Shown here: positions 34,301-46,300 of the stretch, one piece after another | How the letters are laid out: each line of letters opens with the position of its first letter | How positions within the stretch are numbered: position 1 is the stretch's first letter | Source: Epinephelus fuscoguttatus | Lineage: Eukaryota > Chordata > Actinopteri > Perciformes > Serranidae | Length of the DNA stretch: 64,000 nucleotides | Reading direction: 5' to 3' | Assembly: GCF_011397635.1 (NCBI RefSeq) | Contig: NC_064752.1 | Location: 4,002,501-4,066,500 of the forward strand | Notes under the pieces: model-generated | What the model was told of the DNA's origin: nothing | The model's input: only the letters and a program-made list of their open reading frames with translations | Databases searched by the model: none | Position numbers and translations under genes: made by a program

Positions 34301-37300
34301 GTGGACTATCTTACAGTGGACATGTTTCACAGTGGACTGTCTCACAGTGGACTGTCTCACAGTGGACATGTTTCACAGTGGACTGTCTCACAGTGGACCT
34401 GTCTCACAGTGGACTATCTTACAGTGGACATGTTTCACAGTGGACTGTCTCACAGTGGACTATCTTACAGTGGACCTGTCTCACTGTGGACTATCTTACA
34501 GTGGACATGTTTCACAGTGGACTGTCTCACAGTGGACTGTCTCACAGTGGACTATCTTACAGTGGACCTGTCTCACAGTGGACTGTCTCACAGTGGACCT
34601 GTTTCACAGTGGACATGTTTGACAGTGGACTGTCTCACAGTGGACTGTCTCACAGTGGACATGTTTCATAGTGGACATGTTTCACAGTGGACATGTCTCA
34701 CAGTGGACATGTCTCACAGTGGCCTGTCTCACAGTGGACTATCTTACAGTGGACATGTTTCACAGTGGACATGTTTCACAGTGGACTGTCTCACAGTGGA
34801 CTGTCTCACAGTGGACTATCTTACAGTGGACATGTTTCACAGTGGACTGTCTCACAGTGGACTGTCTCACAGTGGACTATCTTACAGTGGACATGTTTTA
34901 CAGTGGACTGTCTCACAGTGGACCTGTCTCACAGTGGACTATCTTACAGTGGACATGTTTCACAGTGGACTGTCTCACAGTGGACTGTCTCACAGTGGAC
35001 TATCTTACAGTGGACATGTTTCACAGTGGACTGTCTCACAGTGGACATGTCTCACAGTGGACTATCTTACAGTGGACATGTTTCACAGTGGACTGTCTCA
35101 CAGTGGACTGTCTCACAGTGGACATGTTTCATAGTGGACATGTTTCACAGTGGACTGTCTCACAGTGGACTATCTTACAGTGGACCTGTCTCACAGTGGA
35201 CTGTCTCACAGTGGACATGTTTCACAGTGGACATGTTTCACAGTGGACTGTCTCACAGTGGACTGTCTCACAGTGGACATGTTTCATAGTGGACATGTCT
35301 CACAGTGGACATGTTTCATAGTGGACCTGTCTCACAGTGGACTGTCTCACAGTGGACATGTCTCACAGTGGACTGTCTCACAGTGGACATGTTTCACAGT
35401 GGACTGTCTCACAGTGGACCTGTCTCACAGTGGACATGTTTCATAGTGGACATGTCTCACAGTGGACCTGTCTCACAGTGGACATGTTTCATAGTGGACA
35501 TGTCTCACAGTGGACTATCTTACAGTGGACATGTTTCACAGTGGACTGTCTCACAGTGGACCTGTCTCACAGTGGACATGTTTCATAGTGGACATGTCTC
35601 ACAGTGGACCTGTCTCCCAGTGGCTGTCTCACAGTGGACATGTTTCATAGTGGACTGTCTCACAGTGGACATGTTTCATAGTGGACATGTTTCACAGTGG
35701 ACTGTCTCACAGTGGACCTGTCTCACAGTGGACTGTCTCCCAGTGGACATGTTTCATAGTGGACTGTCTCACAGTGGACATGTTTCATAGTGGACATGTT
35801 TCACAGTGGACATGTCTCACAGTGGACATGTCTCACAGTGGCCTGTCTCACAGTGGACTATCTTACAGTGGACATGTTTCACAGTGGACTGTCTCACAGT
35901 GGACTGTCTCACAGTGGACATGTTTCACAGTGGACTGTCTCACAGTGGACCTGTCTCACAGTGGACTATCTTACAGTGGACATGTTTCACAGTGGACTGT
36001 CTCACAGTGGACTATCTTACAGTGGACCTGTCTCACTGTGGACTATCTTACAGTGGACATGTTTCACAGTGGACTGTCTCACAGTGGACTGTCTCACAGT
36101 GGACTATCTTACAGTGGACCTGTCTCACAGTGGACTGTCTCACAGTGGACCTGTTTCACAGTGGACATGTTTGACAGTGGACTGTCTCACAGTGGACTGT
36201 CTCACAGTGGACATGTTTCATAGTGGACATGTCTCACAGTGGACATGTTTCATAGTGGACCTGTCTCACAGTGGACTGTCTCACAGTGGACATGTCTCAC
36301 AGTGGACTGTCTCACAGTGGACCTGTTTCATAGTGGACATGTCTCACAGTGGACTGTCTCACAGTGGACATGTTTCATAGTGGACTGTCTCACAGTGGAC
36401 ATGTTTCACAGTGGACATGTTTCACAGTGGACTGTCTCACAGTGGACATGTTTCACAGTGGACTGTCTCACAGTGGACCTGTCTCACAGTGGACATGTTT
36501 CATAGTGGACATGTCTCACAGTGGACCTGTCTCACAGTGGACATGTTTCATAGTGGACATGTCTCACAGTGGACTATCTTACAGTGGACATGTCTCACAG
36601 TGGACTGTCTCACAGTGGACATGTTTCATAGTGGACATGTCTCACAGTGGACTATCTTACAGTGGACATGTCTCACAGTGGACTGTCTCACAGTGGACAT
36701 GTTTCATAGTGGACTGTCTCACAGTGGACATGTTTCATAGTGGACATGTCTCACAGTGGACCTGTCTCACAGTGGACATGTTTCATAGTGGACATGTCTC
36801 ACAGTGGACTATCTTACAGTGGACTGTCTCACAGTGGACCTGTCTCACAGTGGACATGTTTCATAGTGGACATGTCTCACAGTGGACCTGTCTCACAGTG
36901 GACTGTCTCACAGTGGACATGTTTCATAGTGGACATGTTTCACAGTGGACTGTCTCACAGTGGACATGTTTCACAGTGGACATGTCTCACAGTGGACTGT
37001 CTCACAGTGGACATGTTTCATAGTGGACATGTCTCACAGTGGACCTGTCTCACAGTGGACTGTCTCACAGTGGACATGTTTCACAGTGGACTGTCTCACA
37101 GTGGACATGTCTCACAGTGGACCTGTCTCACAGTGGACTGTCTCACAGTGGGCCTGTCTCACAGTGGACATGTTTCACAGTGGACTGTCTTACAGTGGAC
37201 ATGTTTCATAGTGGACATGTCTCACAGTGGACTGTCTCACAGTGGACATGTCTCACAGTGGACATGTCTCACAGTGGACTGTCTCACAGTCGACTTACAG

Positions 37301-40300
37301 AAATGAAACTGTTTCCCATCAGACAAGAAAATGTGAGACTGTTCCTTTAAATGTGCGAGCAGAGCTGATTCACTTAATGATGACATCATGACCTCATTGA
37401 GTCCCTGCAGTTGTTTTAATTCATTAATTGACTGTCAGTAATTAATGTAATATCTGTGATGAAACGTTCAGTAATCAAATTGATGTTAATCCGCATCTGT
37501 GACGAGGACAAGTCTGTAATGAGTCTGTAATGAGTCTGTGACAAGGCTTTTCCCAAAGTTACAAAATCAAATGTAATGAATATTCTTCAGTCGCATTAAA
37601 GACAAAATAAAATAAAGGTTTTTGGACATAATTTGATAAACGACTTCAGATGATGGAACTTCGGCGACTCATTGCAGACTGAATGCTATGACTGTCAGGC
37701 GTTGGCTTGGTGTCAAAGTTCAGTCTAATCAATCAATGATCAACAAACAAAGGCTGAGGATGATGATGATGATGACACTATGTTTATCACATGTACCTGT
37801 CACATGACAAACTGGAATGTCTTCATCTCTGTGACATCCTGACAGACACGTGAATCATTCACGTTTAAAAAGTTTAAACTCCTGAATTTTGTTTTTTACT
37901 GATCAATAAAATTTTTGAGTCATACAGGAATATCAGCCGAATTTTAAAGGGTCATTCCATGATTTGACAGACAACCGTTTACTGGTCCTGGTTGGTCCTC
38001 AGCCTGATGATGTCACAGTGACATCATCAGGCTGCTTGATAGACATGAAAGACTTTAATCCACCTCATTCCTGAGGGCATGACTGTAGAAATGATTCTGG
38101 GCGCAGCCTCCTGTGAGTTAGAGGAAGTAGCAGTAAGCTAGTTAGTCCCATAGACTGTCTGTCCCCGTGGCTACTCTTGGTGGCTAACTGCCAACACTGG
38201 TTCTTTTCCAAAGTCATTTGCCTTCAGTTTTGCAAATACTGATTTATTTTTTAAACAAATATTTAACTAATGTTAACTCAGCATTTTCTAAAATGTCTCT
38301 GTGGAGCTCTGGTACCTGTTGCACTGTCCGTGTCTGTAACGACTAACAACCAGTCTGAGCTACATTTTTGTCTTCAGCAACTGTGTGTTGAACATGTGAC
38401 CAGAACAAAAAGGCATTGTTCCTGTTGCCATGGGTTATGAGAAATAAAACCACAAGCGTTTAAATCAGAATTATCAGAAGAGAATGACACGTAGACTGAC
38501 AGGTTCGTCACTCAGCATCATTAAATGATATCCCTGTCTTTCCCCGTCTGACTTCAGGCTCAACCTACATTAGAAAATAAACTGTGAAATATGTATTTAA
38601 TCATCAGGGCTGAGAATGTGTCACTGATTTACTGTACTGCCTTTATATCATATAAACACGTGAATTTACTGCTACTTTATATTACTATGACTGAATCATG
38701 TTTCACTCAGAACAGTTTTTAATAAATCAGAAGTTATAAAAACGTGTAAACTGCGTGGTTAACACAGACGAGTGGAGGATTAGCTTGAAACATCACATTT
38801 ATTCATTTTACATGGAGCTACAGTTAATACTGAATTAAGTCTTAGTGTCAGAAATCATAAATCATCTTTAGGAGGAGCACGTTTCCTTAAAGTTAACAGT
38901 ATGTTAACGGAGCACGGCGAGCTAACTATTAGCATGCTAACTGTTATACACTCACTGTTAATCGCAGTGAGTGATAAGGTCACTGCCTGTGTTGATTCAT
39001 GATGAACAGAAAGTCTGACCTCACTTCCTGTCTGTCAGGAACCTTCCTGATGTCACAGCGGAGGATTTCTCCAAAGTCGACCTTCGTCAGTTCAAGTGGA
39101 TCCACTGGGAGGTGAGCAGAGCCGCCGGTCCAAGAAACTGAGACAGCCAGACTTACTGGACCAGTACTCATAACAGGACTGACCCGGACTAACAGGACTA
39201 ACAGGACTGACCCAGACTAACAGGACTGACCTAGACTAACAGGAGTAACAGGACTGACCCGGACTAACATGACTGCACTGGACTAACAGGACTGACCCAG
39301 ACTAACAGGACTGACCTAGACTAACAGGAGTAACAGGACTGACCCGGACTAACATGACTGCACTGGACTAACAGGACTGACCCAGACTAACAGGACTGAC
39401 CTAGACTAACAGGAGTAACAGGACTGACCCGGACTAACATGACTGCACTGGACTAACAGGACTGACCCAGACTTCCGGTAGTGCGAGCTACAGAATGGCA
39501 GCACAGCGCTGAGCTCTCACATTGGCTAGGTAGAATCCCCGTAATTCAAGTGCTGTAGCTCTCAAAACTAGTCTCAAATTGAATGGCGAATGGACAGGGA
39601 CAAACAAAAAAAACGAGGTCGACGGTTAAGAGTGCCACGGAGAGGGAAATTGAGAAAAAGGAAGCTGCCGCTAACGCTAGCGTAGCCTCCTGCCTCGAGA
39701 AACATGGCGACTCCGAAGAGGAAGGCGACACACCAGCTACACTCAGCTCTATCCGTAAGGTGATGGGCAAAGTCATGGCCGAGGGGATGCATGATTTGAA
39801 GTCTGATATGAGAAAAGAATTATCCGAATTTCGAGCTAGCTTTTGTCAGGATATGAAAGCACAACTAGATGAACTCACTTCTGAAATGTCAGAAAGACGC
39901 GACCGGCCAAATTGAGGAGGCTACTCGGCGCTTGGAGGACTTTGAGAGAAGCATGGCAGGATCAGAAAAGTGGGATATCGGCGTTACAGATACTTTAATT
40001 CAACTACTCAAAAACCAAGAAATACTGCAGGCGAAAGTGACGGACCTCGAAGGACGTTCTTGGCGCAATAACATCCGCATATACGGCGTCCCAGAAAACA
40101 CGGAGGGCACTTCTATGAACTGCTTTATCGAGGATTTAATTATGAGAGAACTTGGAGATAACCTGGGTCTTTCTCTGGGGAAAGAACTAGGAATTGAAAG
40201 GGCCCACCAAGCACTGGCCCCCAAGCCACCAACTGGTGTGTCACCAAACTCAATTGTGGTGCGATTCCTACAGTTTACGACTAAAGAAAAAGTTTTACAG

Positions 40301-43300
40301 GCTGCCTGGAAGAAGACGATGTACGTGCAGGAAAAGAGGGTGTATTTTGATCACGACTACGCCGAGCGGGTGCAGCAGAAAAGAAGGGAGTACGCTCCGA
40401 TCAAGCGAGTGCTTAAGGAAAACAAAATCCGGTTCCAAACCCCGCTCACCAAGATGCGAGTACACCTTGACTCTGGTGGAGTCACCTACAACAACACCAC
40501 AGAAGCAGCGGAGGATTTGTCCAAGTGAGGCTTTTTGGTGGGACACATCTGCGGAAGCAAGGCAGAGGGCATCACGGAGGAAATTCTTACTAAGCTTCTT
40601 CCATGTAACATAGCTGGAGAGCGCCGGACGGGCGGTAAACACAACTTTCAAGAAGCTGTACGAGAGAAACTTAAGGGATTTCAGAGGGGGAACCGAGACA
40701 ATGAGGCAGGGGAGGCATGACTGTATGTAATCCCCCCGGCACCCGGCCAGAGGTTTAATTGTAAGCGGAGTCGTCAGATAACAGTGACTTTTGTGTAAAG
40801 GAGGCCAGCGATATATTTCACGAACATTTCTCCGTGTGTGTTGGTGAGTAAAAACTGATGGTGGACATTAAGATACAAAAACAACCTCTGTAAATCCTTG
40901 TTGTATACACTAAGGCTGATGTAGGACAAGCAAACTACTGCGTAACATTTTGGTGGTCTGTTTAGCACCTCCTTGCTCTATTTGTTCATTTTCTATTTTT
41001 TACAATCTGAGTCTGTTGATGAGGGGCCCCACCTTGTGGCCAACTCCCCTCACTGTAGCTAGAGGAAACAATAAGCCCTCTTGTTTGGAAGCCCTATTCG
41101 TTTTGTATTTCAATATTATTTTGTACGTTAGTTATTACTGTGTGTTAGTTCTTATTTACCCATGTTGTTCTTTGAGGTCTGAACTTTGGTTGTTAAGGGT
41201 ACAGGAAAAAATGTTTGAGAAAGAGAAATGTCTTTTCAATATCATAATATTATATCCCTAAATGTAAATGGACTGAACAATCCCATTAAAAGGAGCAAAA
41301 TGGTAGCAAAGTTGAAAAGGGAGAAAATTAATATAGCATTCTGGCAAGAAACTCATCTCTGCTGTACTGAACATGAGAAACTTAGAAAATATGGCTTCCA
41401 TAACAGCTTCTTTTCCTCACATAAATCAGGAAAGAAAAGGGGAGTCGCAATACTTATTTCAAACTCCACTAGTTTTGAATTAGTTTCTGAAATAAAAGAC
41501 AAAGATGGAAGATATATTTTAGTCAGGGGTAAACTTGACCATAAGGAAGTTACTTTATTAAACATTTATGCTCCCCCTGGAAGTGGTAAACCCTTTTTTA
41601 AGAAAATATTTGATTTAATTGCAACTGAAACGTATAGCACCCTTATTTGTGCTGGTGATCTAAATATATTATTGATTCCTAGGTTAGACACAACCAGTAC
41701 AACAAGAAATAAGAGCTCTGTTGAGAAACAGGTGAACAGTATGCTGCAAAGTCTGGGTTTAATTGATGTATGGCGGGATTTAAATAGATTTGATTCTGAT
41801 TATACATTCTATTCGGCCTGTCATGACACTCATTCGAGAATCAATTACTTTCTCATGTTCAACACTGATCGGCACAGGATTAGGGACTGTAGAATAGGTC
41901 AGAGAGTCCATTCTGGACTGTATTTAAAAATTCAGAAAACTCTATGGAGGCTTAACACAGGTATGCTAAATGGTGCAGCATTTAAAGCAATGACAGGGGA
42001 ATTGAAGGACTTTTTAGAATATAATGATAATGACGAAGTTAGTCCGGCTATACTGTTGGATACAGCCAAAGCTTTCCTCAGAGGGAAAATAATAGCTTAT
42101 TCAGCTCTCTTAAAAAAGTTAAAAGCGAAAAAACTGTCTGATCTGGAAGTTAAACTCAGGGACTTAGAATGGCTCCATGGCTCTTACTAAAGACCCATCT
42201 GCCCTTTTACAAATGAGGTCTATTAAACAGGAAATAGATAAAATTTGCAGCGAAGAGGTTGAAAAGAAAATCAGATTTATGAGACAACGGTACTATGAAG
42301 CTGGCCCAAAAGAGGCAAAATTAGTAGCATGGAGGCTCCACAGGCAACAAGCGGAAAAGTCAATTTATAAATTAAGGGATCCCATAACAAATAAATTATC
42401 GACTAAACTAGAGGAAATCCAGAAATCATTTGAAACATACTACAAATCACTATAGACCCAACCGGAGAAAGCTAGCGAACAAAAAACTGATCAGTTTTTG
42501 AATTCATTAGACCTTCCCTCTCTAGGTAAGGAGCACAACGATAAACTCACTTCAGAAATCTCAAGTGAGGAAATTGACAAAGCAATTTCTGCACTTAAGG
42601 CGGGTAAATCACCAGGTACTGATGGATATCCGCCAGAATGGTACAAACTGATGAGTGAATCACTGCTCCCATTACTTAAAACCTGTTTCAACCATATTAT
42701 GTCAAAACAGACCCTCCCCCCATCTTGGAGGGAGGCCTATATATCAGTAATACAAAGGAGGGCAAAGACAAGCTGGACTGTAAATCATATAGGCCGATTA
42801 ATGTTTTGAACACTGACTATAAACTGTATGCCTCAATTTTGACTAGGAGGATGGAAGAACTGATGCCACTTTTGATAGACGAGGACCAAACGGGATTCAT
42901 AAAAAACAGGCAAACTCATGACAATATACGGAGGGCCCTTCATATTATTGATTACATAAATATAAGAAAAGATAGTGCTATCCCTCTCAGCTTAGATGCT
43001 GAGAAGGCCTTTGATTCTGTTGGTTGGGACTTCCTGTACCAAGTAATGGACAGATTTGGGTTTAGTGAAACATTTATAACATGTCTAAAAACATTATATT
43101 CATCCCCAGCTGCCAGGATTAAAATTAATGGCAGTCTTTCTGATTCTATAGTCTTGCAAAGAGGATGTAGACAGGGCTGCCCCATTAGTCCGATCCTGTT
43201 TAATCTCTTTATTGAACCTTTGGCTCAAGCCATTAGAAAGGAAGGTGGTCTGGAGGGTATAACTATAGGGGGATCAGAATACAAAGCCTGTCTGTACGCA

Positions 43301-46300
43301 GATGATTTATTGGTGACTGTACGTAATCCAGGTTTAGGGGTACCTTTGTTGATGAATATTTTAAAGATGTACGGAAGTTACTCTGGTTATACACTCAATG
43401 TTCACAAAACGCAGGCCCTGACATTCAATTACACCCCTACTTCCGAATTGGTGAATAAGTACAATTTTAAGTGGCATTCACCTTGTATCTAATACCTTGG
43501 GGTTTACCTGCCAAAAGATTTGTCCTCCTTGTACACAGTAAATTATAATCGGATTAATAAAAAGATATGTAATGACATGGACAGGTGGGCCTTGCTCTCC
43601 CTTGACATAGGTGGCAGAGTAAGATCGATTAAGATGAATGTTCTTCCCAGGCTACTGTACTTATTCACAGCTCTGCCAGTAGAGGTCCCCAGCAAACAGT
43701 TTAGAGAATGGGATATACATATCTCCAGGTTTATATGGAATCAAAAGAGACCCCGGGTTAAATACTCAACACTTCAGCTGCCGAGAGAGGGGGGAGGCTT
43801 GGCACTTCCTTGCTTGAAGGATTATTATTTATCAGCCCAGCTCAGACCACTGGTGCTCTAGTGTAATTCATCTTCATCTTGAGGCCAAGTGGAAAGATAT
43901 TGAGTTTTCTTTGGGGGACACACCAATACAGTCAGTTCTAGGTTGTCTAGATAGGGTAAAGGAAATATTCAAATTCAAGAACCACTGTGTGAGTTTTACC
44001 ATTAAGAAGTGGTTAGAGGTTGTTAAGAAATTCCAGCTCCACAAAGAGGTAAAAATACTTAGTTGGCTAGCTTACAATCCCCACTTTGCACCAGCTACCC
44101 TTGATCATGGATACAAACGATGGACCCAGATTGGTATCACCGCCCTCTGTAAAATTATATCAAAAGGGGAACTTGACAGTTTCCAGCACCTGAGTCAGTT
44201 GTTTAATCTTCAGAGACAGGATTTTTACAGGTATTTACAGGTACGCAATTTTTTCACGAAGGAGATCAGAGGTCTTAACCCTGAAAATCAAAAATTATTC
44301 ACATTTTTATTGATGCATATAAGTGTGAAATTATTCACATTTTTATTGATGCATATAAGTGTGAAAATATTAGAGGGGTTACAGGCAAATTGTATAAAGC
44401 TATTACTTCTATGAACAAAAATTCTACAGACTATGTACGACAGCGCTGGGAAAAGGACCTGGGGATGGAAATAACTGTGGAGGAGTGGTCACATGCGTGG
44501 GGAACTCAATGCTCATCCACTAATTCATTGACATGGAGAGATTTTGGATGGAAGAGTTTGATACGCTTTTTTACAACACCAAAGCAGAAATCCAAGTGGA
44601 CTGGGACACAGCTCCCCTGTTGGAGGGAGTGCGGATCAATGCAAGCGGACCATGCCCATGTATTTTGGTTGTGTCCATGGATTAGACCTTTTTGGGAAAA
44701 GACAGGACGTTTACTGTCTAATGGGATTGTTACCTGCGGGAAAACGACATTGATTAGGGATTTTTTCTTTTAATTTTTATTATTCTATTCTTTTATTTGT
44801 TGTGGTACTAAACTGTGAAATTTCTCTACAATAACCTGTACCTGTTTCTGAGGTACTTATATTTGCCAAGACCTCATGTTCTGTTCTCTATCTTTTGTTG
44901 TTGCTTTTTTCTACTGTACTTGAAATCCTGAAAAAAATAAAGTTTAAAAAACAAAACAAAAAAAAAAACAGGACTGACCCAGACTAACATGACTGAGCCG
45001 GATTAACAGGACTGAGCCGGACTAACAGGACTAAACCACATTAACAGGACTGACCTGGACTAACAGGACTGACCCGGACTAACAGGACTGCCTCAGACTA
45101 GCAGGACTGACCCGGACTAACAGGACTGCCTCAGACTAGCAGGACTGACCCGGACTAACAGGACTGACCTGAACTAACAGGACTGCCTCAGACTAGCAGG
45201 ACTGACCCGGACTAACAGGACTGACCTGGACTAACAGGACTGACCCAGACTAACAGGACTGCCTCCGACTAGCAGGACTGACCCGGACTAACAGGACTGA
45301 CCTGGACTAACAGGACTGACCCAGACTAACAGGACTGCCTCGGACTAGCAGGACTGACCCAGACTTAACTGACGGAACACTCATAACTGTTTTTACAACG
45401 AGATGACAACACGACCCTACACAGAACATCCTCAGGTGTTCGCTAGTCCTCAGGTGTTCTCTAGTCCTCAGGTGTTCTCTAGTCCTCAGGTGTTGGTAAC
45501 AGTTGGGTTTTCCTGCAGGGCCGAAACGCCGAGGAGCAGGTGAAGATGATCCAGCAGGTGGTGATGTACAACAGCACGTTGCCACAGCAACAGAGAATCA
45601 CCATCTCTGTGGAGATAGAGAAGACCAGAGAGCCACTGTATCAGCTGTTTCCTCATGGTGACGTGGTACGTCACCTGTTACGTTCACCTGTCTTCAACAT
45701 ACGCGACACAAGTCTGTTGCAGTCTGTCAGGTGTTGTCTAGTCCTCAGGTGTTCTCTCGTCTTCAGTTGTTTTCTAGTCTTCAAGTATTCTTTAGTCCTC
45801 AGGTGTTTTCTAGTTCTTTGTTGTTCTCTCGTCTTCAGGTGTTCTCTAGTCCTCAGGTGTCTTTTAGTCCTCAGGTGTTTTGTAGTCCTTAGGTGTTCTC
45901 TCGTCTTCAGGTGTTCTCTCGTCCTCAGGTGTTCTCTCATCTTCAGGTGTTCTCTCATCCTCAGGTCTGCTAGCCCTCAGGTGTTCTGTAGTCCTCAGGT
46001 ATTTTCTAGTCTTTAAATATTCTTTAGTCCTCAGGTGTTTTCTAGTCCTGGGTTCTCTTGTCTTCAGTTGTTTTCTAGTCCTCAGGTGTTTTCTAGTCCT
46101 CAGGTGCTCTCTAGCCCTCAGGTGTTCTATAGTCCTCAGTTGTTCTCTCGTCTTCAGGTGTTCTCTAGTCCTCAGGTGTTTTCTAGTCCTCAGGTGTTTT
46201 CTAGTCCTCAGGTGTTTTGTAGTCCTTAGGTGTTCTCTCGTCTTCAGGTGTTCTCTCGTCATCAGGTGTGCTAGTCATCAGGTGTTCTCTAGTCATCAGG

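Larger units (their letters stand above)
39474..44966 (+). mobile_element. Nearly full-length L1-type LINE
   Basis: 5.5 kb with two open-frame regions and an A-rich 3' end (44925-44968). Inserted into the 18-19 bp minisatellite. The 19 bases aacaggactgacccagact occur just before (39455-39473) and just after (44967-44985) it, so the target duplication is up to 19 bp. A 45-bp tandem duplication is present near 44289-44366 (attattcacatttttattga twice). Confidence 0.93.

Noticed and set aside
32395..37350. About 20 overlapping open frames with SQWT/HSGL repeats
   Set aside because: All are translations of the 15/16-bp minisatellite, and no frame is preferred.
39474..44966. Active L1 element
   Set aside because: At least five stops or frameshifts in ORF2 and one in ORF1.
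45671..46262. Charged repeat ORFs on the minus strand ([22 protein letters not shown])
   Set aside because: Reverse translation of the 18-bp array in khk intron 5; not coding.
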